From contig JBHGNT010000012.1 in the NCBI GenBank assembly GCA_043228905.1, positions 9,858,001-9,922,000 on the forward strand: a DNA stretch of 64,000 nt, written 5' to 3'. Below are positions 22,600 through 33,443 of the stretch, in pieces. A program made the translations under genes and the position numbers. The notes beneath the pieces are model-generated. The model worked only from the letters and a program-made list of their open reading frames with translations. It searched no databases and had not been told where the DNA came from. Within the stretch, counting starts at the first letter, position 1. Every line of letters begins with the position of its first letter. Source of the DNA: Azolla caroliniana (lineage: Eukaryota > Polypodiophyta).

Positions 22600-22918
22600 G
22601 CCGAATTCAAAATTTAACAGTTTTTGCACGTGAATGTACACTGAATTTCAGGGTCCTGAATGCGATTCATGGACAAGTCTCAACTGCGACGACCTCGAAT
22701 TTTAACCATTGAGTCAATTTTTTTGCTCAAATCAATTATTATGGTTGTTTACATTAATATGGGTCAAGGCTCTCCGACGACAATGTATAATGCCAAGCTC
22801 ATTGTTTGTTGAGCCTAGGTCTCCATGAGCATCACCTGAACTTCTAACCACTAAAGTAAACGATCAAATGCTTTTCAATTGAAAACAATCTTGGCGGGGA
22901 TGAACATTTGAAAGGAAA
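22600..22918. repeat. Last array segment before TE4
   Basis: Second copy of the CCGAATTC-type subtype, then ordinary spacer up to the TE4 LTR at 22919. No gene seen. Confidence 0.7.
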
Positions 22919-23383
22919 TGTTGAGCGAGAAAGCTCAACCAGATCCTGATTGGCTGTAGAAGCCTGAGCCGGATTGGCATCCAGAAGAATGAGCCAAATC
23001 GGTATCCGGATGGTACCGGAAACAACCAGCCAGATCGGGGAGACAGATCGGAGAGCTATATTCGAGCGGGAACCGGAAGCCTAGTAATAGCCTAGACTAC
23101 TAGGTAATCATTGTCTTGTAGTTAGTGTTAGTCGCACGTAGGAATATTGAAGTACCCGTAAGTACTTCTGTCAGTCCTTTATGGACTTGTATAAATAGTG
23201 TTGTTTAGCACGTTGTATGTATAGAGTTGTAGAGTTATTTTGAAAAACGTTTACGTTCTGCTCTCTCTGTCTATCCTGTGTATAGTCTCTCTATGTATTA
23301 AGCTTCTCCATTAAACCTCTTATTCTCTGTTGCTATCCGGCTGATCCAGTTCTATGTAACGCTTCCACACGTTTACATTTACA
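22919..23383 (+). repeat. TE4 5' LTR
   Basis: TGTTGAGCGAG start and TTTACA end, 465 bp, directly followed by the primer site. TATA box TATAAATAG at 23190. The start has a short inverted repeat (TTGAGC..GCTCAA) also present in the 3' copy at 63569. Confidence 0.9.
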
Positions 23384-23395
23384 TGGTATCAGAGC
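23384..23395 (+). other. TE4 primer binding site
   Basis: TGGTATCAGAGC, exact complement of the plant initiator Met tRNA 3' end, immediately after the LTR. Confidence 0.95.
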
Positions 23396-23473
23396 TCGAG
23401 GGTTGAGAACCTCTACAACCGACACTTGCTTCCGTAGACAAACTCTAGAACCCTCTGATAACAGATAGAGAGA

Positions 23474-24432
23474 ATACATGGACAGAGGAATTGCGAGTTG
23501 ACTTCTAACAGAGAAGCTCGATTGGAGCAACTATGTGTCCTTGTCATATAAAAGTCACCAGTACCTGTTGGGGCATGGATATTGGAGCTTCCTGGAAGGA
23601 AGACATGAAGTAGCACCGGAGCCGTCACACAAGCTCTTCCCGGTAATGGAGCAAGGAGCGAGCCGAGTATTGTACTGCACGATCAGATGCTGGGCTACAT
23701 CAAGGATGCAAAGACGCCGAAGGAGGCCTGGGGAAATCTGAGGAAGATTTTCGCAGTGAGTACCACAACCTGTAAGTTGCAGCTCCGGCAAGAGCTGAAC
23801 AACATCCAACAAAGAGACATGTCGGTTACGGATTACACCACCAAGATAAAGGAGATTTGCGATGCACTCGAGTCCATCAACATGACGGTGGACGAAGGAG
23901 AGATGGTACAAATCTACCTCGGTGGTCTAGAGCAAAGGTACAGGCCAATCCGGATAGCGATCTGCCCCGATCTGCACCCAGGAGAAACCACCGTCTTTCT
24001 TCGACTTGCAATCGATGTTGATGGTCGAAGAAAACCACACGAGTGGGTCAAGGACCACTCAATCGGACAATCGGATGTTGTACACGGAGATAGATCGGCC
24101 CTATGGATGTGGTGGATGAGGTGGGTCAACATGCAATGGAGGCGGCCGGCAAGAGCCGAACTGAAGGCACATATGGTGTCGAAAGTAGTTCCAGACCCTC
24201 CACAAGTAGGGGGAGTCAAAACAGCGTCGGAAGCCGACAAGGAAAAGCTAACACCGAATGCTGGTATTGTGGCAAAAAAGGCCAAAGGGAAAGCGAGTGT
24301 TGGAAGAAGCGCGCCGATTCAGACAAATCCGGATCCGGCAAGACCGGTCGGGAACACCAGCAACGCTCGTAGTATGCAGAAGGATCGGAACGATCCAGAA
24401 CCGGGAAGAATGGTAAAGGGCCAACCTTCGTG
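23474..24432 (+). pseudogene. gag: TE4 copia gag
   Basis: Homologous to the intact TE5 gag: LDWSNY..YLLGHGYWSF near the start, then DAKTPKEAWGNLRKIF and QELNNIQQRDMSVTDYT (UBN2-type gag), then the zinc knuckle CWYCGKKGQRESEC near 24258-24300, whose usual histidine is Gln. The frame changes several times (open pieces 23535-23741, 23687-24433 and 24103-24372). Not functional. Confidence 0.85.
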
Positions 24433-25466
24433 ATGAAGCACAAGGCTAACTCGATGAAGAAGACTACTTCCAAATCGGAGGAAGTATGGTACGTTGATTC
24501 TGGAGCGTCCAACCACATGACGAGCCATGAACAGTGGTTCTCCTTCTTGGAAAAACCTGAACAACTGGGGATTGTTGAAACCGGAGATGACACCCCTCAC
24601 CCTATTGTGCATGTCGGAGAAGTCCCTTTAAGCCATGTCGGACAAAAAGGGAAGTTGATGAACGTACTACACGTTCCGACAATCGCAAAGAACCTGGTGT
24701 CGGTTGAACAAATAGTCGACCAGGAGATGCAGGTGCGGTTTACGCACCGTGGGTGCTTCATCGAGGAAGAAGGCCGGATAATCGCGCAAGGGCGTAGAGA
24801 CGGGAGGATGTTAATCCTCAACACCAATGACGTTGGCACCGCTATGTTTGTGAAAGGGCAGAAGGTTGAATCGGACATCGACTTGTGGCACAAGTAGATT
24901 GGCCACGTCAATTATCAAAGGCTTCAAGACTTTCAATCGAAACAAGTTGTTTTCGGTTTGCCAAAATTTAGCGGCCGGAAGGCCAAAATTTGTGAAGCCT
25001 GCCAACTCGGGAAGCAACACCGGCTTCCATTCCCCACCGAACGAAACCGGAGCCATAACAAGCTTGATCTAATACATTCGGATTTATCAGAACCGACACA
25101 AAACGTTAGTCTTGGAGGGAGTCGATACTTCGTCTCCTTCATCGACGACTACAGCCAGCACACATGGATCTACCTCATTAAGAGGAAGGAGGAAGTCTTC
25201 AAATTTTTCTGAAACCGTCAAAGTTTAGTTGAACGGGAAACGGAGAGGAAGACCAAGTGCCTGTAGTTAGATGGTAGAAAAGAATACTTTTCTAACCAAT
25301 TCAACAAGTATCTACAACAGAATGGAATTTGGAGAGAATTCAACTGTAGATACACACCGGAGCAAAACGGTGTGGCCAAAAGGAAGAACCGGTCCATTGT
25401 CGACGCGACAAGGGCAATGCTAGAGGAGAACCCCATTACGCGGTATGGGTAGAATGAGTACATGGC
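24433..25466 (+). pseudogene. pol: TE4 copia protease and partial integrase
   Basis: Protease site WYVDSGASNHMT near 24488. Integrase zinc finger LWHK-stop-IGHVNYQ with CEACQLGKQH, then the core LIHSDLSEPTQ, SFIDDYSQHTW and a degraded second catalytic motif (CL-stop-LDGRKEYF in place of RSDGGKEYF). The frame continues to EENP, where the remainder of integrase is deleted, and resumes at the pre-RT segment where TE5 is inserted. Stops at 24897, 25210 and 25265 or nearby. Confidence 0.85.
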
Positions 25467-25858
25467 TATAAAGAATCAAGAGATGGATTCTTGTGAAGCG
25501 GAAGAGATATGAGTTATGTGTGTATATGTGTGAGAGAGAGAGAGTGAGAGAGACAAGGAGTAAAACACAGAGAATACACAAGGTTAAGTATATTAACAAA
25601 GAAGAAAGACACCACATAATACAAGGTGGGAGGAGGGTGCTTTATGTAGTCACCCTCTCTCCTCATTAACTACAAGGCTCATGGAGCATGGGGAATATGA
25701 AAGCTCATAAGTTATGTGTCATAGAATATGATTTTATGACTCATACTAAATGCTAGAATACAAAGAGGTGACTTAATGGTGACTCTTGACCGTTGGAGTG
25801 TCTATTCACTCTCAAGGTGAGTTCACACACTAGACCAAGCTGAGCTTGATTCTCAACA
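25467..25858 (-). repeat. TE5 3' LTR (left copy)
   Basis: 392 bp. The plus-strand start is TATAAAGAATC where the other copy has TGTGAAGAATC, so two terminal bases have changed. Ends GATTCTCAACA. Contains a GA-rich run near 25533-25555. Confidence 0.9.
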
Positions 25859-26105
25859 CGCACCCTCAAGCTCAAGTCGGGTCCGTTTCAGACAGTATCC
25901 GAAATCCTCTTTGACTCGCGTTCCGGAGTCTGCGTCGACTCGTGTCGACTCGCTTTATGCCGAGTTGCGGAATCCATGCTCCAGCTTGCGTTGTGCGTAG
26001 TTGCGAAGTCTGTGCTTCGGCTTGCGTCTTTCTTCGCGGCTTCATTGCATGGTTGCGTAATCCACATGTTATTGCATAATGTGCGCGGTTTGCGGAATCC
26101 ACGGG
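25859..26105 (-). other. TE5 3' untranslated region and polypurine tract
   Basis: Between the RNase H end and the LTR. The minus strand next to the LTR reads GAGCTTGAGGGTGCG, the purine-rich second-strand primer. The rest is non-coding. Confidence 0.7.
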
Positions 26106-27540
26106 TTATTGCGTAATGTCTTCAGTACTCCCCCTCAAGCTTGGCAGGTCAGGGATCGTCAACCTGAGATCGGTCATGAATTGCCATAGCTTGTCGGCTC
26201 CTAAGGCTTTAGTGAAGATGTTGGCCGTTTGAAGATTGGTGCTAATGTGTTGTAGGTCGACATCACCAGCCAGAACGCGCTCTCGGATGAAGTGATAGTG
26301 CACTTCGATGTGCTTTGTCCGCGCGTGGAACACCGGGTTCCGAGCCAAATAGATACTGCTCATGCTGTCGCAGTAAAGGGAAGTCGGATCCTTGATGGGT
26401 AGGCCCAGATTCTTCAAAATCCTCTTGAGCCATACGGCTTCACACGTAGCTACGGTTGTGCCCCTGTATTCCGCCTCCGTACTCGAAAGAGCGACGATAG
26501 GCTGCTTCTTGCTACTCCAGGATATTGCTCCGCTTCCGAGGGAGAAAACAAATCCGGAGGTTGATCTTCTATCAGCTTTGTAGCCGGCCCAATCGGCGTC
26601 TGTGTACCCATTGTGCCGCTCATGTAGCGTAGAACTCGCTTAGTGCAATCCAAGTGAGTATCACGTGGTGTTTGCATGAACTGGCTAAGGAGACCGACCG
26701 GATAACTAAGATCGGGTCGTGTGATCGTGAGGTAGATGAGACTCCCGATGAGTTGCCGATACTGAGTCGGCTCACACGCTTTGCTGTCGGAGTTCGCATC
26801 TAGTTTGAGATTGCGATCGAGCGGGGTTGCCGCGGATTTGCACTCAGCCATCCCGAACTTGTAAAACAAGTTGAGGATGTAGTACCGTAGAGAGATCAGG
26901 ATTCCGGTCGGAGTCCGAATTACCTCGATGCCGAGGAAGTAGTGGAGCTCCTTCATGCCCGTCATCTCGAACTTGTCGGAAAGGAGGGATTTGACTTTAT
27001 TGATTTCAACGAGATGCTCACCTTCAATGACTAGGTCATCCACATATAAAATGATGACGATCGGACTTGCGGAATCGCTTCGTATGTAGAGGGAGTTGCC
27101 CGATTTTGATATACGGAAGCCAATTTGATGAAGATATTGCGTTATCTTCGAATGCCACGCACGCGGTGCTTGCTTGAGGCCGTAGAGTGGCTTCTTGAGT
27201 CGGCAAACCGCTTTTGGATGGGTGCTCGAGTTGAAGCTGGGTGGTTGTATCATGTACACCTCCTCTTCTAATTCGCCTTGTAGAAAGGTGTTCTTAACGT
27301 CCATTTGATGGAGGTGCCACCCTTTCGCCACGGCAAGCGCAATTACGGTTCGTACCGTCGTCATCTTTGCCACCGGGGCAAAGGTCTCCTCGTAGTCAAC
27401 TCTGTGCGTTTGGGCATAGCCTTTCGCTATGAGTCGCGCTTTGTAGCGGGTGACGGAACCGTCGGCGTTGTACTTCACTTTGCAAATCCATCTGCATCCG
27501 ATCGCCTTTTTGTGTGGTGAGGTGGGAATGAGATCCCACG
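26106..27540 (-). pseudogene. pol: TE5 copia reverse transcriptase and RNase H
   Basis: Open from 27478 to 26450 with [60 protein letters not shown] and the catalytic IILYVDDLVIEGE. The frame is lost after [10 protein letters not shown] within the RT-RNase H junction; RNase H resumes in other frames, ending with [20 protein letters not shown] and [10 protein letters not shown] (26417-26106). Catalytic RT residues are intact. Confidence 0.88.
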
Positions 27541-27559
27541 TCTCGTTCTTGTGTAATGC

Positions 27560-28400
27560 CTATATCTCCTCGTTCATGGCTTCGATCCATCGCGGATCCT
27601 TGGCTGCTTCAGAGAATGTTTCCGGCTCGCGTACTGTCGCCACCTTCATCATAAAGGCATAGTGATATGCCATGTAGTCGTTGTAGCCGAATTGGCTGAC
27701 CATATTCTTTCCACGGGTGGAGCGACGGAGCTTTTCATTTGCAGAGATGAGGGCTTTCTTAGTTCCGATTGGAACATCGAAGCCGCCGAACTCACTGTCA
27801 AGTGAGTGAGTCGACTCATCGTCATCGAAGTGATCGTCTTCGTATTCCACCATTTTTGCCTTGCCTTTGCCCATCTTCGGGCTAGGCCGTGATGTGCTTT
27901 GATCGCTCAAAGGCTCTTGTGGTCCGCTCAGTCGGGTCGTGATCGGACTTTCTTCGAACATGTGTGTAAGGCGATCTTCATCCTCTATCGTTGGTTTGAC
28001 GGATTCCGGGTCGAGCGGAGTCGGAGTCAGAGTCGTCTCTGGTGCGTACCAGGATGCGGACTCGTCAAATACGACGTCTCGACTTACTCGAGATTTTCGA
28101 GTTGAGGGGTTGTAGCAGTTGTACCCCTTTTTCTCCACTGAGTATCCTACGAGGATACATTTCTCTGACTTCGGGTCAAGCTTTTGACGCTTCTCGTCGG
28201 GGATGTGCACGTATGCTATCGCGCCGAATATCCGGGTGTGCGATAAGTCCGGCTTCTTTCCAAAGTATTTTTTGTGCGGAGTGATCTCGTGCACGTCGGA
28301 TGTTGTGCATCGGTTCATTAGGTAGACGGCCATATTTGCAGCTTCAGTCCAATATGACTTGGGCATATGCTTCTCGTTCATCATGGCTCGCGCTACTTCG
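27560..28400 (-). pseudogene. pol: TE5 integrase C-terminal half and linker
   Basis: Begins in VAERKNRHILEVARAMMNEK (the conserved E of the DDE triad is in this motif), continues through SYWTEAANMAVYLMNRC and the copia integrase C-terminal GYSVEKKGYNCYNP region, then an acidic linker to the RT. The N-terminal finger and first two catalytic Asp motifs are absent: the gag zinc-knuckle region is joined to GGKEYFS. Confidence 0.85.
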
Positions 28401-28424
28401 AGGATGTGCCGATTTTTGCGCTCG

Positions 28425-28639
28425 GCTACCCTGTTTTGTTGCGGAGTGTGTCGGCAAGTGAATTCTCACCAAATTCCTTCCTTTCGGAGTTACGCCGTGA
28501 AGGCATCCGAGAAGTACTCCTTGCCGCCACGATCTTCGTAGTCGGATTTGTGCCCGTACATTTCGCCACGGTTGGAGTTATGTGCATACATTCCGCCACG
28601 ATCTTCGTAGTTGGAGTTGTGTGCGTAATTCGTGAGTTT
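28425..28639 (-). other. TE5 gag-to-integrase deletion junction with short repeats
   Basis: Between the gag stop and the integrase fragment the translation repeats YAHNSNYEDRGG-like motifs about three times before joining EYFS of integrase. Protease, integrase zinc finger and most of the core are absent. The repeats may have mediated the deletion. Confidence 0.6.
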
Positions 28640-29470
28640 TCAGCTTGTGGAAGCCGATTCACGCATCTTCTTTCGGCACTCTTCTTCGTGGTGGCTGAGC
28701 TTTCCGCAATATCCGCATTCGGTTGCGTTTTGATGGCTCGGGCCGGAGTGGAAGCCCCCCCTTCTTGCGAAGGTTCCTCGTTGGCCTCCGTTTTGCGGCC
28801 GAAATTGGGAGTTCTTGTCGTAGGTCAGACCTCGTCTGCCTTGTCCTTGGCCGAATCGGCCTCTCGCTCGTCCGCGTCCTCTTCCTCCATTAGAGTGCGT
28901 GTAAAGCATGTGGCCTTCCGACTCATTGCTCCTTGTACGCACATGGTTTTCTTCGACCAATAGCATTGATTGGAGCTCGAAGAAGGAGGGAGATTTCTCC
29001 TGTGCTAGAACGGCGGTTCGCATCGCGCCAAACCGTGGTGCGAGGCCGCCGAGGCATATTTGCACCATCTCATCATCATCTATACTTACGCTTATTGAGC
29101 GGAGCGAATCGCAAAGCTCCTTGATCTTCAAGGTGTATGTCGTGATGGACATGTCCTTTTGTTGAATGTTGTTCAACTCTTGGCAGAGTTGAAGCTTCCT
29201 CGCGGTCGTGTTGGTGGCGAAAATCTTTCGTAGATTTTCCCACGTTTCCTTCGGCGTCTTGGCTTCTCGAATGTAACCGAGCATGTGGTCGTGAACACAT
29301 GTCGCCAAGCAGTACATCATGCGGCCTGCGGCTTGCTCCCATGTCGCATATCCGGGAGCCGCTTCGGCGGGTCGGTCTTCATGCGCTCCTCTAGTGTAGC
29401 TCCAATAGCCTTGTCCGACAAGGTATTGGTGCATCTTGTACTTCCAAGATGCGAAGTTGTTTCGATCCAA
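28640..29470 (-). CDS. gag: TE5 copia gag, intact
   Basis: A 276-codon open gag on the minus strand starting MDRNNFASWKYKMHQYL. It contains the UBN2-type capsid domain (about residues 10-180: EAKTPKETWENLRKIF, QELNNIQQKDMSITTYT, SFFELQSMLLVEENH), a Gly/Arg-rich basic stretch (about 195-245) and one zinc knuckle CGYCGKLSHHEEEC near residue 252. Length is normal for copia gag. The only undamaged gag in the copia elements here. It would form particles and bind RNA; whether it is expressed is unknown. Protease is missing downstream. Confidence 0.88.
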   Translation of the reverse strand: MDRNNFASWKYKMHQYLVGQGYWSYTRGAHEDRPAEAAPGYATWEQAAGRMMYCLATCVHDHMLGYIREAKTPKETWENLRKIFATNTTARKLQLCQELNNIQQKDMSITTYTLKIKELCDSLRSISVSIDDDEMVQICLGGLAPRFGAMRTAVLAQEKSPSFFELQSMLLVEENHVRTRSNESEGHMLYTHSNGGRGRGRARGRFGQGQGRRGLTYDKNSQFRPQNGGQRGTFARRGGFHSGPSHQNATECGYCGKLSHHEEECRKKMRESASTS

Positions 29471-29656
29471 CTACTCGGTAGGGAGAGCGCTCCCCATTTG
29501 AGTATTCATTATGTCGATTCTTCTTCTTCTTCTTCTCTCTTCAAATGCGAGCTATATAGCGATGCTACAATAGCTATGAGCCGGTTCTTGGTCGTCGGCG
29601 TAGAGCACAGCACACGATCACGATGAGGCGAATGGGCTAGATCGAGCTACCAAAGC

Positions 29657-29668
29657 GCTCTGATACCA
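29657..29668 (-). other. TE5 primer binding site
   Basis: Reverse complement reads TGGTATCAGAGC, immediately inside the 5' LTR, which fixes the element's minus orientation. Confidence 0.95.
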
Positions 29669-30060
29669 TGTGAAGAATCAAGAGATGGATTCTTGTGACG
29701 CGGAAGAGATATGAGTTATGTGTGTATATGTGTGAGAGAGAGAGAGTGAGAGAGACAAGGAGTAAAACACAGAGAATACGCAAGGTTAAGTATATTAACA
29801 AAGGAGAAAGACTCAACACTCTACAAGGTGGGAGGAGGGTGCTTTATGTAGTCACCCTCTCTCTTCATTAACTACAAGGCTCATGGAGCATGGGGAATGT
29901 GAAAGCTCATAAGTTATGTGTCATAGAATATGATTCTATGACTCATACTAAATGCTAGAATACAAAGAGGTGACTTAATGGCGACTCTTGACTGTTGGAG
30001 TGTCTATTCACTCTCAAGGTGAGTTCACACACTAGACCAAGTTGAGCTTGATTCTCAACA
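29669..30060 (-). repeat. TE5 5' LTR (right copy)
   Basis: 392 bp with intact TG..CA ends. Followed by the second copy of ATGGC. Confidence 0.93.
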
Positions 30061-30605
30061 ATGGCGCATCCCTATGCATACATAACCAAAGTGGCGGAAG
30101 TGTGTGAGCTGGAGAGCTACGCAAAAACGACAAAGGATGCAAATTGGCATGCCACTACAGAGGAAGAAATGCGGGCACTCGATGCCAACGACACATGGGA
30201 TCTCGTTGATCCTCCCCGACACTGTAAAACGATCGGTTGCAAATGGGTGTAGAAGGTAAAGTACAATGCTAACGGTTCAGTTAACTAGTACAAGGCCCGG
30301 TTAGTGGCGAAGGGATACACATAGACCCACAGAATCGACTACGACAAGACCTTCGCTCCGGTAGCGAAGATGACTACGATTCGTGTGGTACTGGCGATGT
30401 TGCGGCAAGGGGGTGGCATCTTCACCAGATGGACGTGAAGAATGTGTTTCTTCAAGGTGACCTTGAAGAACGGGTCTATATGATCCAACCTCCCGGATTT
30501 CAGTCGGACATGAACAAGTCGGCGGTGTGCCGGCTTAAGAAGTCGTTTTACGGTCTGAAACAAGCCCCCCTAGCTTGGAATGCGAAGATCACGCACTGGT
30601 TGCGT
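30061..30605 (+). pseudogene. pol: TE4 reverse transcriptase, first part
   Basis: Resumes TE4 right after TE5: AHPYAYITKVAEV, then EEEMRALDANDTWDLVDPP, GCKWV and the RT start YKARLVAKGY, FAPVAKMTTIR. Stops at 30250 and 30286 or nearby and a frameshift near 30400; then [22 protein letters not shown] and FYGLKQAPLAWNAKITHWLR up to the TE6 junction at 30605. The catalytic YVDD block is on the far side of TE6 (from 62040). Confidence 0.88.
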
Positions 30606-30664
30606 TGTCGTGATGTGACACGTCTAATGGGAGAAAAAGTAAAAAAGTGTGGCTCCATGCACAT
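30606..30664 (+). repeat. TE6 5' LTR remnant
   Basis: About 59 bp match the start of the 3' LTR at 61230 with few changes, then the sequence jumps to gag-like coding sequence. The rest of the LTR (about 680 bp), primer site and gag start are deleted. Confidence 0.82.
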
Positions 30665-30991
30665 GGAGAGGGATCAAGGATTGGTGGGGGCGAGTAAAGT
30701 CCTTATGTTCGTAAAGCCAGTTGATCGAAAGGAAAGGAAGGCACTTGGAATCCAACTTGAAGACGATGATGGAGCAAATGGCCTCATTGAGAATTGGGCC
30801 GAAGGTGAAAGAGTATGCCAGCGACATGACAAGAGGAAGATGGGAATCTTGTCGACGTTGTCACGACCCATGAGGGAAGATCGAAAAGGAACTACATGCA
30901 ACAATGCGCCACCACTAAAGGAAGAGAGCTCGAAGTGGGGAGATAGGTCGGTACTCGACATAGAAGCCTTCATAAAGGAGGCATATGAGAG
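30665..30991 (+). pseudogene. gag: TE6 gag-like fragment
   Basis: Translation ASKVLMFVKPVDRKERKALG then LEDDDGANGLIENWAEGERVC aligns with the TE8/TE9 gag segment SRVLLFVKSVDARDREQVG and LETDDYLTTDWAVVKRVC. So this is a distant relative of that gag, without its N-terminus. The frame continues past TE7 as SLKEQVKAKEKLRIELKLRQ (59672 on), a likely coiled coil. The 218-codon open frame 30429-31085 through this point is a chance fusion of TE4, TE6 and TE7. Confidence 0.7.
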
Positions 30992-31447
30992 TGTTGAGAG
31001 ACAAGCTCAACATCGGCCAAATCGGTTGAGCAAGCCGAGGACCAGATTGGTTGGGATCGATCGGTTAGGCCGGACTGGTGCGTAAAACGGATACGTAAAC
31101 CGGTATGCAAACCGGTGCGTAACTAGAGGCCATATCGGTGCGTAAACCGAAAGGCCTTTAGAGAGATATTCCTCGTAAAGGAAGAATTTTGGGAGTAAGT
31201 GTCGATGCTTACTTATGAGCACTCATGTACTGTCAGTACTTGTGTCAGCCCGGTTGTCAGGGCTTGTATAAAAGTGCTCACTGAGCACATCCTATGTACA
31301 GAACGAGTATTATTTTTGAATTAAGTTCTTGTTTTTACTCTCTCTCTCTGTCTCTCCCGTGCGTACTGTGCAAACCTAACCTTTCCATTAAACCTGCGTT
31401 TTCTGTTGTGAGGTTTCCTATATTGCTTCCGCACGACATTCTTTTCG
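30992..31447 (+). repeat. TE7 5' LTR
   Basis: 456 bp, TGTTGAGAGAC start, terminal CG in place of CA. TATA box TATAAAAG at 31267; a CT-rich run near 31340-31360. Confidence 0.93.
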
Positions 31448-31459
31448 TGGTATCAGAGC
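31448..31459 (+). other. TE7 primer binding site
   Basis: TGGTATCAGAGC, exact initiator-Met type, directly after the LTR. Confidence 0.95.
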
Positions 31460-31541
31460 ATGAGGGTTGAGAACCTCTGTACCCGACTTTGCTTGAAGGA
31501 AAAACCAACGAAGAAGAACAAGAAAACCGATGGACTGAGGA

Positions 31542-32435
31542 ATGGCTAGCTCGCTTCGAACGGAGAAGCTCGACAGAATTGACTACGCATCTTGGTCCTA
31601 CAAGATACACCAATACCTGGTCGGACACTGTTATTGGAGCTATGTCGATGGAGCAAATGACACAGCACCCGATTCGACACACAAAGACTTCCCGGCATGG
31701 GAACAATCGACAAGCAGACTGTTGTACTGTTTCGCGTCTTGTGTGGGCAAACAACTGTTAAGCTACGTTTAGGATGCAAAAACGCCGAAGGGTGCGTGGG
31801 AAAATTTGAAGAAGATCTTTGCCGCGAGCACCACAGCCAGGAAGCTTAAGCTTCGACAGGAGTTGAGCAACGTATGACAATGCGATTTGTTGGTGGCTGA
31901 CTATAGCTCGAAGATCAAGGACATATGCGACTCCTTAGCTTCCATCGATGTGAACATTGAGGAAAGCGAGATGGTCTAGGTCTGTCTCGGGGGTCTGGTG
32001 TCAAAGTTCGGAGCGTTCTAAACTACTGTGTGTACCCGGGGGAATACGCCGTCGTTTTTCGACTTACAGTCGATACTCCTTATAGAGGAGAACCACGCGG
32101 GTGCGTCGACAAGCACTCATGCCGACAGCAAGATGTTGTACACGGAGGGAAAGAGGCCCCGTGATCGTGGCGGACGAGGCGAGTCGGTACGCAATGGAGG
32201 CGGCCGACTGGATGAAGGAAGAAGGCACCGAAGTGATGCCGACAGCAACTCCAGACCCTCTGGAAACAGGGGGAGTCGAGGCGACGAGAACCGGCAAGGG
32301 AAATACGCTGCAGAATGCTGGTACTATGGCAAGAAATGCCACAGGGAGAGCGAGTGCTGGAAAAAATGCACCGAGTCGGAGAGGACCGGTTCTGGATCTG
32401 GTTCCAGACATACCGACAAAGGAAACCGGCAGTGA
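31542..32435 (+). pseudogene. gag: TE7 copia gag
   Basis: Starts MASSLRTEKLDRIDYASW; same domain order as TE5 gag (GHCYWSYVDG, DAKTPKGAWENLKKIF, SFFDLQSILLIEENH, Gly/Arg-rich region). Zinc knuckle reads CWYYGKKCHRESEC; its second cysteine is Tyr. In-frame stops occur near 31770, 31876, 31976 and 32020. Confidence 0.85.
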
Positions 32436-32483
32436 TCGCACTACGCCGAAGGATCTGGAAAAGACGAAAAAGGGTTAGTCTTC

Positions 32484-32719
32484 GTGACGAGACACGAAGC
32501 AAACTCAGTGAAGAAGATCACCCCAAAGTCAGAGGAGGTGTGGTACGTCAACTCCAGCGCATCAAACCACATGACGTGCCATGAGGAGTGGTTCTCATAC
32601 CTTCAGAAACCGATGCAACCAGGAGTAGTCACAACCGGAGACGACACTTCACATCCGATCGTGAATGTCGGTGAAGTTCCCTTGAGCCATGTCGGGCAGA
32701 AAGGGAAACTTATGAACGT
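32484..32719 (+). pseudogene. pol: TE7 copia protease, first part
   Basis: SEEVWYVNSSASNHMTCHEEW occupies the protease site, but the catalytic D-S-G is N-S-S, so the enzyme would be inactive. The frame is cut at LMNV by TE8 and resumes at 55603. Confidence 0.85.
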
Positions 32720-33398
32720 TGTCGTGGAGAAAACCGTCCCTAGGCGGAAACCGAGTATAACGTTCATAAACCGGCCCTTATACGTGGGCACAAGTTTTGT
32801 TGTATAGTCCGTAGGTAGGTACAAGTCGCCTGAGGCGAAATCCTAAGGAGCATGCATTCAGTAGGGAGGGAATCGAGGCGTATGGGACAGGGAATAAACA
32901 TGATGTGACGGATGGTAACAACCTCTCTCCTTAGGTTATAAAAGAGAGGGAGAGGTATGGAAAAGATATCGCGTTTTAGCAGAGGACGAAGTGCTGCTGG
33001 ACTGGGACCAAACCCTTCTCCTCTCCTTTCCTCCGTCGCCCCTTTAATTGTTCTGTGTAGGTTTGGGAGGCTGACTCTGCTCCGCAGGACGCCCGAGTGC
33101 TACCGGCAGAGTCTCCATCTCGTGTTCTGTCTGTGTGCGTGTGTGTGCGTAGGCGTCAGTGCCCATCACTCGCCGACTTGCCGGTTGTAACACCTTCATT
33201 CATATATATATATGCATAAACATTCGTTCTATCTCCATCTGGCGTTTTGTAGCTAATTACAATTCCTGTGATTCTGTGGGTCTATGCGCGTGTGAATTAC
33301 ATCGTAAGAGTCCTTCCCCTCCCTTCATTCGGTTATTTCTTGGTCCGGGGCCCGGTGGTCTCGCCTCGTTCTCCGCGCACGCGCGTAACAACGCGACA
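32720..33398 (+). repeat. TE8 5' LTR
   Basis: 679 bp. TATA box (TTATAAAAGAG) near 32937. Lacks the left arm of the hairpin seen in the 3' LTR (at 55078). Ends with the hairpin CGCGTAACAACGCG before CA. Confidence 0.9.
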
Positions 33399-33424
33399 TA
33401 TTTGGTGAACCCGATGTGAACAGG
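33399..33424 (+). other. TE8 putative primer binding region
   Basis: Sequence after the LTR contains TTGGTGAACCCGA, also found after the TE9 5' LTR (36110). Position fits a primer site, but it is not the initiator-Met type and I cannot name the tRNA. Confidence 0.5.
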
Positions 33425-33443
33425 CGGCAGAGGAATAGAAAGA

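Larger units (their letters stand above)
2107..22918 (-). repeat. Tandem array of ~728-bp tRNA-His units
   Basis: Direct repeat array interrupted by TE3 (2896-8340). Intervals between successive tRNA starts are 728 in most units, 727 in several, 714 in two that lost about 14 bases just after the tRNA (near 13003 and 19536), 766 in the first unit (38-bp duplication) and 997 across a rearranged unit near 11910. Between tRNA genes each unit has an AT-rich spacer of about 657 bp with no convincing protein gene. Short open frames across the tRNA (for example at 9001 and 10457) are by-products of the repeat. Units at 12200-19536 are most alike; the right edge is diverged, as expected of an array homogenised by unequal exchange. 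Confidence 0.93.
25467..30060 (-). mobile_element. TE5, Ty1/copia element on minus strand
   Basis: About 4.6 kb, flanked by a perfect 5-bp TSD ATGGC (25462-25466 and 30061-30065). Both LTRs are 392 bp. The primer site is the reverse complement of TGGTATCAGAGC at 29657-29668. Gag is intact, but protease and the first half of integrase are deleted, so the element could not mature or integrate on its own. It interrupts the TE4 pre-RT region. Confidence 0.93.
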
